In this document: in pieces, positions 9,448 to 17,450 of the stretch
How positions within the stretch are numbered: the stretch's first letter is position 1
Layout of the letters: each line of letters starts with the position of its first letter
Assembly (NCBI GenBank): GCA_963556065.3
Contig: CAUVYH020000020.1
Coordinates: forward strand, 29,520-93,519
Origin: JBAXTE01 sp963556065
Lineage (GTDB): Bacteria; Bacteroidota; Bacteroidia; Bacteroidales; WCHB1-69
DNA: 64,000 nt
Direction: 5' to 3'
Notes under the pieces: model-generated
What the model was told of the DNA's origin: nothing
The model's input: only the letters and a program-made list of their open reading frames with translations
The model's database searches: none
Made by a program: the position numbers and the translations under genes

Positions 9448-10938
9448 ATGAGAAAGATTACAATACTAGTGATGATGTTCGCCATTGCCCTATCATCATG
9501 CCAAAAATTCGAAGATTTGGAGAAAGACCCCAATAACCCGGGACAAGTACCTCCTTCGCTTGTTTTCACCAATGTACTTTACAGCATGTACTATTCGCCC
9601 TGGGACGATGTTCAACGCTGGAACCAGTACTGGTGCAGCAACTACGCCTATTACGACGATCAGGAATACGACTGGACGACAACCTCGTTCAATTTCTCGA
9701 AGCTGAAGAATGTGGAACAAATGGTTTCTGAAGCCGCCCGTGTAGGTTTGGCAACAAACAACCCGTACTCAGCCATTGGCAAGTTCTTCAAAGCTTATTT
9801 TTTTGTTGATATGAGTATGAAATTGGGCGATGTACCCATGACCGAAGCATTAAAGAAGCTCGATAATACAACGCCAAAATACGATTCGCAAAAAACAGTT
9901 TTCAAGCAGGCGCTTACCTGGCTCGACGAAGCCAACACCGATTTGCAGGCATTGATCGACAAAAACGACCAATCGTTAACCGGCGATTTCATGCTCAACA
10001 ACAACCTGAAATCGTGGCAAAAAGTGGTGAACAGCTATAAACTTCGCGTATTGATTTCGCTGAGCAAAAAGGAAAGCGATGCCGATTTGAACATCAGGAG
10101 CCAGTTTGCAGCCATTATTGGAAATCCAGCCAAGTACCCATTAATCAGCTCGCTCGACGACAACCTGAAATTCACCTTTAATGCTTCAACCGATAAATAC
10201 CCGCTCAATCAGGACAACTATGGGCAAACAGCTACCCGCAACAACATGTCGGCTACTTACCTCAACACGCTGGTTTCGCTGAAAGACCCGCGCACGTTCA
10301 TCGTTGCCGACCCTGCACCTGCTAAACTGAAAGCCGGTTTAACAGCCGCCGATTACGATGCTTATGTGGGCGCAAGTTCAGGCGAAAGTTTGGACGATAT
10401 GTCAACCAAAATGTTGAAAGGCGAGTATTCGCCCATCAGCAAAAACAAATATTACAGCTCGTACACCGGTGAACCTTGCATACAGATCGGCTATTCCGAA
10501 GTATGTTTCAACATTGCCGAAGCCATTAACCGGGGCTGGATTACCGGGAATGCCGAAGACTACTACGTGAAAGGGATTAAGGCTTCCTGGTCGTTCCACG
10601 GGGTAAGCGATGTTGAAAGCAAATGGACAACTTATTATGCGCAGACTTCAGTAAAACTAAGCAATACGGCAGCCACGGCCCTCACCCAGATTCTGACCCA
10701 GAAATACCTGGCATTCTTCCAGAATTCAGGATGGGAAGCCTATAACAACTATCGCCGAACCGGGGTGCCTGCATTCCTTACCGGCCCTGGAACCGCAAAC
10801 AGCGGTCGTATCGCCAAACGCTGGCAGTATCCAAGTGAGGAACGAACAACCAACGCAACAAACTACAACGCCGCATTAACCAGCCAGTTTGGTTCAACAA
10901 CCGACGACATCAACGCTGACATGTGGATTATTAAATAG
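9448..10938 (+). CDS. SusD/RagB-family surface lipoprotein
   Basis: A 496-residue lipoprotein with a short signal and lipobox (FAIALSSC, Cys at about residue 18). The mature start FEDLEKDPNNPGQVPPSLVF is typical of the SusD-like group that pairs with SusC barrels. The helical TPR-like body includes VGLATNNPYSAIGKFFKAYFF and the C-terminal YLAFFQNSGWEAYNNYRRTG, both characteristic of the family. It would cap the SusC channel on the cell surface and bind the substrate. It follows susC by 28 bp and is surely in the same operon. A hairpin lies about 190 bp after its stop. Sequence identifies the family well but not the ligand. Confidence 0.94.
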   Translation: MRKITILVMMFAIALSSCQKFEDLEKDPNNPGQVPPSLVFTNVLYSMYYSPWDDVQRWNQYWCSNYAYYDDQEYDWTTTSFNFSKLKNVEQMVSEAARVGLATNNPYSAIGKFFKAYFFVDMSMKLGDVPMTEALKKLDNTTPKYDSQKTVFKQALTWLDEANTDLQALIDKNDQSLTGDFMLNNNLKSWQKVVNSYKLRVLISLSKKESDADLNIRSQFAAIIGNPAKYPLISSLDDNLKFTFNASTDKYPLNQDNYGQTATRNNMSATYLNTLVSLKDPRTFIVADPAPAKLKAGLTAADYDAYVGASSGESLDDMSTKMLKGEYSPISKNKYYSSYTGEPCIQIGYSEVCFNIAEAINRGWITGNAEDYYVKGIKASWSFHGVSDVESKWTTYYAQTSVKLSNTAATALTQILTQKYLAFFQNSGWEAYNNYRRTGVPAFLTGPGTANSGRIAKRWQYPSEERTTNATNYNAALTSQFGSTTDDINADMWIIK

Positions 10939-11127
10939 CATCAAATATCCTTTTATACTGACTTTTCCCACGCATCGTTCGACCGGGCTTACACCAAGGT
11001 CTGCGATGCGTTCTTCTCCTTTTCAAAGCATGAACAGAGGTTTACAAATACATCAGGGCGTACCCTAAACGGAAAGACCATAAACAGCTTAAACAGCAAA
11101 ATTCCCGCGATTTTCTTTTTTCATGAA

Positions 11128-11154
11128 GAGGCTATCCCCAAAAAGGATGGCCTC
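11128..11154 (+). terminator. Hairpin downstream of the susC/susD operon, possible terminator
   Basis: GAGGCTATCC pairs with GGATGGCCTC (10 bp with one G-U pair) around a seven-base A-rich loop. The T-run after it is poor, so termination is plausible but not certain. The rest of 10939-11532 shows no supported gene. Confidence 0.5.
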
Positions 11155-11532
11155 ACTTTATAATTTCGGATTTATCGTTTTTTTGATTAATATCTGATCA
11201 ATTTCAGGCCAAAACCTGAAAAACTTAAACTTGAATAAGCTCCGGCGACAAACGGTAGAACTAAGCCAGATGTAACGAGACCACAAATCATCGGTTATAC
11301 CGAAGAATTTCATGACTGATAAAAAAATATACCAAAAATGCGTACCAGTAGTCCAAATACAAAGTGTGTTCAAAACCAGAAACTTAAACAATCGATCAAC
11401 GAATGAGCCAAATGTACATTGATTTTTTTTAGCGCCTTTCGTTTCGAATTCTAAACATTTCATGCGGAAAAACAGTTTATTCGCAAGAATTCGTATATTT
11501 TTTTGGATAAATACAAAGATTATTTGAATCAA

Positions 11533-11553
11533 TTGAGTTATTTTTGTACTCAA
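11533..11553 (+). promoter_or_regulatory. Palindromic element with promoter-like TAnnTTTG box, shared with 53870
   Basis: TTGAGT and ACTCAA form a 6-bp inverted repeat around TATTTTTGT. Inside it, TATTTTTG (11539-11546) fits the Bacteroidota -7 consensus TAnnTTTG, although no TTTG lies at the ideal -33 distance. A near copy (TTGAGTTATTTTTATGCTCA) stands upstream of the paralogous regulator at 54026. Conservation at both sites suggests the promoter or operator of the regulator-led operons. Confidence 0.45.
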
Positions 11554-11767
11554 ACATTTTAAGTTCTTCTTCGGCATATTGAAACTGGCCCATAAATTTT
11601 CCGGGGACTTCACCCAAATAAAGGAAGCTTTGGAAAAACAAGGGCACTTCATCAAAGGCACTTTCAAAAAAAAGCCTGAGATTTCAAATTTGTCAACGCT
11701 GAATTGAAAAACATCTCATATTTTTCCGCCTCAATAAAACTTAGGACGCTGCTTTTCCCCGGCTTAT

Positions 11768-11799
11768 TGTGACTAAGGAGGCGAAGCTGTGAGATCACA
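11768..11799 (+). promoter_or_regulatory. Leader element with GGCGAAGC core, shared with the second regulator gene
   Basis: This segment, ending 9 bp before the regulator ATG, contains AGGCGAAGCTGTGAGA. A related AGGCGAAGCCGTGTGAGA lies at 53961 before the paralogous gene. GGCGAAGCTGTG resembles the enterobacterial ops element GGCGGTAGCGTG used by RfaH-type elongation factors, but the similarity is short and may be chance. It also contains TGTGA-GA-TCACA, a small palindrome. A role in leader control is inference. Confidence 0.35.
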
Positions 11800-11808
11800 C
11801 AAAAGAAC

Positions 11809-12339
11809 ATGCTCGACAGTCTGATCACATCAAAAACAAGAATTAAAATCTTGCTTAAGTTTTTCTTAAATAGTCGAAATAAAGGCTATCTGAGAAATCT
11901 CGAGTCTGAATTTGACGAATCATCCAATTCAATACGCATTGAATTGAATAAACTCGAAAAAGCGGGCTTACTTCAATCGGCCTTCGAGCGAAATAAAAAA
12001 ATATTCTTTGCAAATACCGAACATCCGCTGTTTAGCGATATTCACAATATTCTGCGAAAGTTTGTCGGCATTGACCAAGTCATTGAACATGTCATCAAAC
12101 AAACCGGCGATTTAAAAGCAGCTTACCTTACCGGCGCCTTTGCCCTTGGAAAAGATTCGCAAACCATCGAGCTGGCCCTTGTGGGAAATAAGCTTGATTC
12201 AGGTTACATTCAGAATCTTATACAAAAAGCTGAAAATTACATTCACAGAAAGATTATCTTTGTTATCCTGAACGAAGAAGAGGGAAGTAAGATTCACAAC
12301 AACAAAGACATTTTACTCATTTGGGAAGCCGGGGCGTAA
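11809..12339 (+). CDS. Winged-helix regulator with nucleotidyltransferase-like C-terminal domain, first copy
   Basis: A 176-residue protein. Residues 1-70 form an ArsR-like winged helix (TSKTRIKILLKFFLNS, then LESEFDESSNSIRIELNKLE as the recognition helix and a wing ending KKIFFANTEHPLF). The C-terminal half, from about residue 98, looks like a minimal nucleotidyltransferase fold (AAYLTGAFALGKDSQTIELALVG), but the usual G-S and D-x-D catalytic residues are degraded, so it is probably a binding or dimerisation domain. A paralogue of the same length lies at 54026. Genes like this commonly head exopolysaccharide loci in Bacteroidota. It is followed after 32 bp by the export lipoprotein gene. I infer transcriptional control of the polysaccharide operon. 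Confidence 0.8.
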   Translation: MLDSLITSKTRIKILLKFFLNSRNKGYLRNLESEFDESSNSIRIELNKLEKAGLLQSAFERNKKIFFANTEHPLFSDIHNILRKFVGIDQVIEHVIKQTGDLKAAYLTGAFALGKDSQTIELALVGNKLDSGYIQNLIQKAENYIHRKIIFVILNEEEGSKIHNNKDILLIWEAGA

Positions 12340-12371
12340 ATTTTTAGTTACAAACAAATACATACTATAAC

Positions 12372-13160
12372 ATGAATAAATTCATTAATTTACTGATCAT
12401 TGCATTATCCGTGCTCTTGTTTTCCTGCCGGAGCAGCAAGGAACTCATTTACATGACTGATGTGACCGACAACGAAACGATCAGTCGCTTGCCTGTTCAC
12501 GAAACCGAACACATCGTTAAAACAGGCGATATTCTGTATGTAAGCATCAAATCCATTAACCCCGATGTCAACCAGATTTTTAATCCAGAATCCAACATGG
12601 AAACTAGCACAGGAACAGGATTCCAAAAATATACAACTCCAGGCGGCGCCTATTTGTATGGTTACGAAGTTGATGCCGATGGATTCATCAAGTTGCCCAA
12701 CCTGGGGAAAATTAAAGTGGGCGGAATACCTCAGTCTCAGTTAAGTGGAGTTGTTCAGAAAAAAGCCGATGAATACCTAAACGATGCTATTGTCAAGGTC
12801 AAACTGCTGAACTATAAAATAACTGTAATGGGAGAAGTCAGAGTTCCGGGAATTTATTACAATTACAACAACAACATTACCGTTTTGGAAGCCCTGGCAA
12901 TGGCTAACGGGAACACCGATTATGCCAGCATTAAAAACGTAATGGTCATCCGGCCTTATCCCGATGGCAATAAGACCTTCCTGTTGGATATGTCGTCGAA
13001 AGACATTTACAAATCAGAAGCATTCTATCTACAGCCAAACGATTACGTGGTGGTGCGCCCCGACCGCTACAAAAACTTCCAGTTGAACAGCCAGGCTTAT
13101 TCGCTGTTCTTTTCATCCTTATCCGTACTTTTGGCCGTGTTAGGGTTTGTCCTAAAATAA
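12372..13160 (+). CDS. Polysaccharide export outer-membrane lipoprotein (Wza-like)
   Basis: A 262-residue lipoprotein with lipobox VLLFSC (Cys near residue 18). It contains the polysaccharide-export domain (EHIVKTGDILYVSIKSINPD, typical of the start of Poly_export) and a following SLBB domain (VKLLNYKITVMGEVRVPGIY, with ITVLEALAMANGNTDYA). A single C-terminal hydrophobic helix (LFFSSLSVLLAVLGFVLK) would cross the outer membrane as in Wza. It forms the outer-membrane pore through which the surface polysaccharide leaves the cell, working with the Wzc-like kinase encoded 70 bp downstream. It is shorter than E. coli Wza, as usual for Bacteroidota versions, which have fewer SLBB repeats. Confidence 0.93.
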   Translation: MNKFINLLIIALSVLLFSCRSSKELIYMTDVTDNETISRLPVHETEHIVKTGDILYVSIKSINPDVNQIFNPESNMETSTGTGFQKYTTPGGAYLYGYEVDADGFIKLPNLGKIKVGGIPQSQLSGVVQKKADEYLNDAIVKVKLLNYKITVMGEVRVPGIYYNYNNNITVLEALAMANGNTDYASIKNVMVIRPYPDGNKTFLLDMSSKDIYKSEAFYLQPNDYVVVRPDRYKNFQLNSQAYSLFFSSLSVLLAVLGFVLK

Positions 13161-13230
13161 TAGGATGTTGATCAGCAACAACAGAAAATGTGTTTCACTT
13201 AAAACAAAGTAAAAATTCACTCCAAGAAAT

Positions 13231-15654
13231 ATGAGTACAGAAAAGATCAACTACACCAATGATAACCTGCAACCAACAGTTCAGGAAGAAGAAATCGACA
13301 TTAAAAAAATCATATACATCATTGTAAAACAATGGTATTGGTTTCTGCTTTGCGGAATTATAGGGTTGAGTGGCGCCTTTTTACTCAACAAAGTCAGCAA
13401 ACCTGAATATTCGGTAAATGCCTCCTTACTGGTTCCTGAAAAGACGGTTGGACTAGATATGAAAGATTTATTTAGTGGTTCATTGGATCAAAACAAAAAT
13501 AACATCTACAACCAGATTGAAATTTTAAAATCGTATTACCTGGTCAACCAAACCCTTCAAAACCTGAAATGGAGAACTTCGTGGTATAAAAAAGACTTCT
13601 GGATATGGCGCGAAATCTACCGAAACGAACCCTACGATATACAGGAAGGAACGGCATTCATAAATGCTGAAGGAGTAAATATATATATCACACCAAACTC
13701 AGAAAATACCTATTCCATTAAGGTTGACGGGCAAAGTAAAATTGGAAATGTTACCAAGTCAATTTCTTTTGAAGGGCACGGCACCTTCGGACAACCCTTT
13801 ATCAACTCATATTTCAATTTCACATTACTCAAAAAAATAAATGACATTGAATCAACTGACGGGTCTTACTATTTTACATTCAATAATTTAAACACGGCAA
13901 CACAATCGTATCAACTCCGCTTAAATGCGTCTTTAAAAGACAAAAACAGTGATATTATCCTGTGTTCAATCAAAGGTGAGGATCCGGTCAAGGAAGCTGA
14001 ATTCCTGAATCAACTGATCCAGGAGTACAGCACCAATAAAATGAACCTTCAAAACGAATCACAACGCCGGTCGCTCGAATTCATCAATACCCAGTTAAGC
14101 GGGATTTCCGATTCCTTAAATACAGCCAGCACCAAGTTTACCGATTTCAGATCAACGAACAAAGTCATTAATTTAGGGGAAGAAGGTAAACTGGTGATGG
14201 ATAACCTGAAGGAAATTGAAGGAGAACAGGCCCAAAGCAAAATGCAGCTCGATTATTTCAAAAGCCTGTACGATTACCTGAAAAACGCAAGTGATTACAA
14301 AAAACTGGTTTCGCCCTCGGTTGTTGGGATTCAGGATGCTTCGTTGAACTCTCTGGTACTAAAGCTTGCTGAATTGTACAACCAACGCCAGGTGTTGGCC
14401 TACAGCGCCAAGGAAAATAACCCTACCTTAATTCTCCTCGACAAACAAGTGTCGCAGATACGAAGCAGTTTAATGGAAAACCTTCAAAACCTGATTGACA
14501 ATGCCTCAATGAACATCAATTTAATTAAAGAAAGGCACAATAAAATAAGCTACCAGTTGAATAAATTGCCTGAAAAGGAACAAAAAATGATTACCATTCA
14601 AAGGCAATACGACTTAACCAACGAAATCTATACGTTCCTTTTACAGAAACGCGCAGAAACTAATATAGCTTTAGCCTCCAGCACATCTGATGTACAGGTC
14701 ATTGACATTGCAAGACCTGAAACTGCTCAGCCTATTGGTTTAGCACCCAGGATGAAATTACTGATTGGCTTTTTTATTGGGCTCCTGCTTCCTTTGGGGT
14801 TAATCTTTATCAAAAACTTTTTCGACGACCGCATACATTCTCAGGATGATGTTGAAAAGAACACACAGCTACCTATCCTGGGCAATATCATTCATAGTAC
14901 AGCCAAAACAGACATTGCCGTTTATGAGTCGCCCAAATCGAACACCGCTGAATCATTCCGGGGGTTCCGAACAAATCTTCAGTTCATGCTGACCCGGGAA
15001 ACCGGCAATGTGATTTCGGTACACTCCACGACTCCCGGCGAAGGAAAATCATTCATCTCAACCAACCTGGCTTCTATCCTCGCAATGAACGATAAAAAAG
15101 TTGTCCTTATTGGTGCGGATTTACGGAAGCCCCGGCTCCATAAAATATTTAACCTCGAAAACGACAAGGGGCTGTGTACTTACCCGATTGGCTACGACTC
15201 GTTGGATCAGGTATTAAGACCCACTCAGGTTGACAACCTTTGGGTAATAAACTCGGGACCTATTCCCCCCAATCCTGCCGAATTGCTGGGACATCCACAA
15301 ATGAAGGTTTTGCTTGACGAACTTCGTCAACGATTCGATTATATTGTAATTGATAATGCCCCAATCGGACTGGTTACCGACGGATTGATACTAGGGAAAT
15401 CAGCTGATTTAAATGTCTTCCTGCTACGCTATGGAGTTTCACACAAAAGTCAGATCAAACTAATCAACGAAATAGCTGCAAAACAACAAATCAATCATTG
15501 CGCCATTGTAGTTAACGACATCAGCACCAAATCCTTTGGTTATACCTATTATAAATACTACCATTACGAATACTATCAAAATACGTATTATTCGTACTCG
15601 GAAGACGAAGGCACAAAAAAACGCCGTAAACATAAAAAATCAGAAAAGGCATAA
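13231..15654 (+). CDS. Polysaccharide co-polymerase and tyrosine autokinase (Wzc-like)
   Basis: An 807-residue inner-membrane protein. It has an N-terminal Wzz domain after a first membrane helix (WYWFLLCGIIGLSGAFLL, about residues 35-52), a long periplasmic coiled-coil region, a GNVR-type segment ending with a second membrane helix (MKLLIGFFIGLLLPLGLIFI) and a cytoplasmic BY-kinase. The kinase shows Walker A (TTPGEGKSF), Walker A' (LIGADLRKP, where the first Asp of the usual DxDxR is Gly, as in many Bacteroidota homologues) and Walker B (YIVIDNAP). The C-terminal tail has 11 tyrosines within about 20 residues, the autophosphorylation cluster, followed by a lysine-rich end. Cycles of phosphorylation control chain length and export together with the Wza-like partner. 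A cognate phosphatase is not seen in the window. Confidence 0.95.
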   Translation: MSTEKINYTNDNLQPTVQEEEIDIKKIIYIIVKQWYWFLLCGIIGLSGAFLLNKVSKPEYSVNASLLVPEKTVGLDMKDLFSGSLDQNKNNIYNQIEILKSYYLVNQTLQNLKWRTSWYKKDFWIWREIYRNEPYDIQEGTAFINAEGVNIYITPNSENTYSIKVDGQSKIGNVTKSISFEGHGTFGQPFINSYFNFTLLKKINDIESTDGSYYFTFNNLNTATQSYQLRLNASLKDKNSDIILCSIKGEDPVKEAEFLNQLIQEYSTNKMNLQNESQRRSLEFINTQLSGISDSLNTASTKFTDFRSTNKVINLGEEGKLVMDNLKEIEGEQAQSKMQLDYFKSLYDYLKNASDYKKLVSPSVVGIQDASLNSLVLKLAELYNQRQVLAYSAKENNPTLILLDKQVSQIRSSLMENLQNLIDNASMNINLIKERHNKISYQLNKLPEKEQKMITIQRQYDLTNEIYTFLLQKRAETNIALASSTSDVQVIDIARPETAQPIGLAPRMKLLIGFFIGLLLPLGLIFIKNFFDDRIHSQDDVEKNTQLPILGNIIHSTAKTDIAVYESPKSNTAESFRGFRTNLQFMLTRETGNVISVHSTTPGEGKSFISTNLASILAMNDKKVVLIGADLRKPRLHKIFNLENDKGLCTYPIGYDSLDQVLRPTQVDNLWVINSGPIPPNPAELLGHPQMKVLLDELRQRFDYIVIDNAPIGLVTDGLILGKSADLNVFLLRYGVSHKSQIKLINEIAAKQQINHCAIVVNDISTKSFGYTYYKYYHYEYYQNTYYSYSEDEGTKKRRKHKKSEKA

Positions 15655-16005
15655 CCAATAACAGGCAACAACAGTAGCAAACGCTAAAGCCTTCGTTGGT
15701 TACGGTTTAAATTTAATCATTTAACGTAAGTTCAAAAAAGGTGCTTTGTTAAATGGTTCTATTGACAGGATACTGCGGGTAACCAATGTGCAATAGATAG
15801 ATACTCCTTAAAAAAGGAAGTTCTTTAAACCTTATCTTTTAAAAGTAACCGTAGTAGAATAGGATGTTATAGTTGATTTCAACCTTATTACCTCATTGTT
15901 TATCAGGCAGATCAATAAGGTTAAATTTTTGGGGCACGTATCCTGCGAAGGTTGCCCTAAATAAAATAAGGTTTGACCCTACACCTATTGGAGTCTTCAA
16001 CTTAA
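15655..16005. other. Intergenic region with short inverted repeats
   Basis: No supported gene. AACCTTATT (near 15883) and AATAAGGTT (near 15915) can pair, and a further AATAAGGTTTG follows near 15965. The stretch leads into the repeat elements that begin at 16006. Confidence 0.4.
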
Positions 16006-16123
16006 GTAATGAGAATGAAATAATGTCGTACTTATGTTTGTATTTTATACAGACTCACCCCCTGCACCTGACGGACGTCGGGGTGAGTCCATTTAAAATA
16101 CGACAATAAATTTTTCCGATTAC
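16006..16123 (+). repeat. MITE-like palindromic element, type 2, copy 1
   Basis: A 118-bp element with long imperfect terminal inverted repeats (GTAATGAGAATGAAATAATG at one end, CCGATTAC at the other, and internal GACTCACCCC paired with GGGGTGAGTC). It is bounded by TTAA on both sides, which looks like a target duplication. A longer, inverted copy lies at 45251-45479. No coding capacity. Confidence 0.7.
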
Positions 16124-16127
16124 TTAA

Positions 16128-16269
16128 TTCTACTTTGACAGATTTAAAATGAACCTCGATTTTTCTCCTGTTTTACCCCTGCCCTAAAGTGAGAAAGGAG
16201 AAAAACCGGACTGTTCCCTTTAGGCTTCGGGTAAAAACAGACGGATTTTTCGAATGTGTTAAAGTAGAA
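16128..16269 (+). repeat. MITE-like palindromic element, type 1, copy 1
   Basis: A 142-bp element starting TTCTACTTTGACAGATTT and ending GTGTTAAAGTAGAA, so the ends are imperfect inverted repeats. TTAA flanks it on both sides. Other copies are at 45484-45652 (inverted) and 56529-56696. The centre contains complementary pyrimidine- and purine-rich tracts (TTTCTCCTGTTTTACCCC and similar), so the RNA would fold into a long hairpin. Confidence 0.75.
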
Positions 16270-16309
16270 TTAAAACAAAATATGAATCCGTTTCAGTGCC
16301 TAATGATGA

Positions 16310-16560
16310 ATGAAGCACAGTCGGCCTGGGCCGGAGAGCCGAAAAACAAGTGACAACGGCGTTAAAAATCTTTTCTGTTTGAGCCAAAGGCGAGTTTAAA
16401 AGATTTTAGCCGTCGAACGCTGGATTTTCGTGCGAAGCGGGCTAAGCCCTGACCTTTTTTGATTACTTTTTTGTTGGCTGGGGAGTTGGTCGAACCAGTC
16501 AAGACAAAAAAGTAATTGGGGTTTTAGGGCAAAGCCCCAACGCTAAATCGGTTAGGCATT
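16310..16560. repeat. Dispersed palindromic repeat of Bacteroidota type, non-coding
   Basis: Two nested palindromes are visible. CGGCGTTAAAAATCTTTT can pair with AAAAGATTTTAGCCG, and ATTACTTTTTTGT (16462-16474) pairs perfectly with ACAAAAAAGTAAT (16504-16516). From memory, sequences of this form recur in intergenic regions of related genomes. From 16561 to 16877 I see nothing beyond a probable leader for the HAD gene. Confidence 0.5.
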
Positions 16561-16877
16561 TTATGGGATATTCATTAAACAAAAAACACACAAAACATCA
16601 TACGGTCTGTTAAATAATCAAGGAATCATTTAGGGTCGTATTTTAATATAGGTTCTGCCGGGAAGATCAACACGGATCTCAGAAAAATCATCTATTTATA
16701 GAAAATGATGATTATAGAGTTGTTCAAGCCGGTCTGGAGCTGAATATCAACTCGCAGCGTCTGTTTCTATAAACATTTTATTCCCTTCAGGAAATTTTTC
16801 GAATTAACTCAAATTTCAAGTGCACGCTTTTTCGGTATTATCATTCTGAATCACTAAAACAAATCTCAGTTCAAAAC

Positions 16878-17261
16878 ATGATTATCGCCATTGACTTCGA
16901 CGGAACCATTGTTGAGCATCGATACCCTGAAATCGGACGGATCCGGCCTTTTGCTTTTGAAACGATCAAAGCCTTGCAATCTAAAAAACACCAGGTGATT
17001 TTATGGAGTCACCGAGCCGGACGACTGCTCGACGAAGCTGTTGAGTTCTGCCGTCAGAATGGTGTCGAATTTTATGCGGTCAATAAAAACTATCCGGAAG
17101 AAAAATGGAATGCCAACGACAGCCGGAAAATACTGGCCGACATCTACATCGACGACCGCAACCTGGGAGGCTTGCCTTCCTGGGGAGAAATTTACCAGAT
17201 GATTTGTCCTGAAGAAGACTTAGCTCCGGACAAAACAAAAAAAAGCTGGTGGAAAAAATAG
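16878..17261 (+). CDS. Small HAD-superfamily hydrolase-like protein
   Basis: A 127-residue protein. The first residues, MIIAIDFDGTIVEH, carry HAD motif I (D6-x-D8-G-T). ILWSHRAGRLLDEAVEF provides motif II Ser with its helix, and ILADIYIDDRNLGG provides a motif IV-like double Asp. A Lys equivalent of motif III (NKNYPEEKW) is plausible. There is no large cap domain, so it would accept a macromolecular or exposed substrate. It matches a conserved family of short HAD proteins in Bacteroidota whose substrate I do not know. It lies between the Wzc-like gene and the nucleotide-sugar dehydrogenase, which suggests a role in sugar-phosphate chemistry. That is inference from position alone. Confidence 0.8.
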   Translation: MIIAIDFDGTIVEHRYPEIGRIRPFAFETIKALQSKKHQVILWSHRAGRLLDEAVEFCRQNGVEFYAVNKNYPEEKWNANDSRKILADIYIDDRNLGGLPSWGEIYQMICPEEDLAPDKTKKSWWKK

Positions 17262-17450
17262 TTTCCAGTCGCAGGAATTCCGTTAACAACAATTTAACCA
17301 CTACGATTTTAACGCTTTCAGGTCTGGCGGCGCTGAAAGGTTGCCAGAAGCCAATAGCCGGCAGCTTTTTTCAACAACGATAATCACTACAAGTAATAAA
17401 GATAAAATAATGTCCGACTCAAGTTCTTATTGCTTAAATCCAAACAAACA

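Noticed and set aside
11158..11667. Minus-strand ORF of 169 codons in the region between susD and the first regulator
   Set aside because: Composition is erratic, no domain or ribosome site is visible, and it overlaps the conserved upstream element at 11533. Probably an accidental open frame.
11790..11799. TGTGA-GA-TCACA palindrome as a CRP-type site
   Set aside because: CRP sites have a 6-bp spacer, and the spacing here is 2 bp. A CRP role is not supported.
13231..15654. Loss of the first Asp in the Walker A' motif of the Wzc-like kinase as a sign of inactivity
   Set aside because: LIGADLRKP-like versions are common in Bacteroidota homologues, and the tyrosine cluster and other motifs are intact.
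15873..16109. Plus-strand ORF of 78 codons
   Set aside because: Its second half is the type 2 palindromic element, so it is a chance frame through a repeat.
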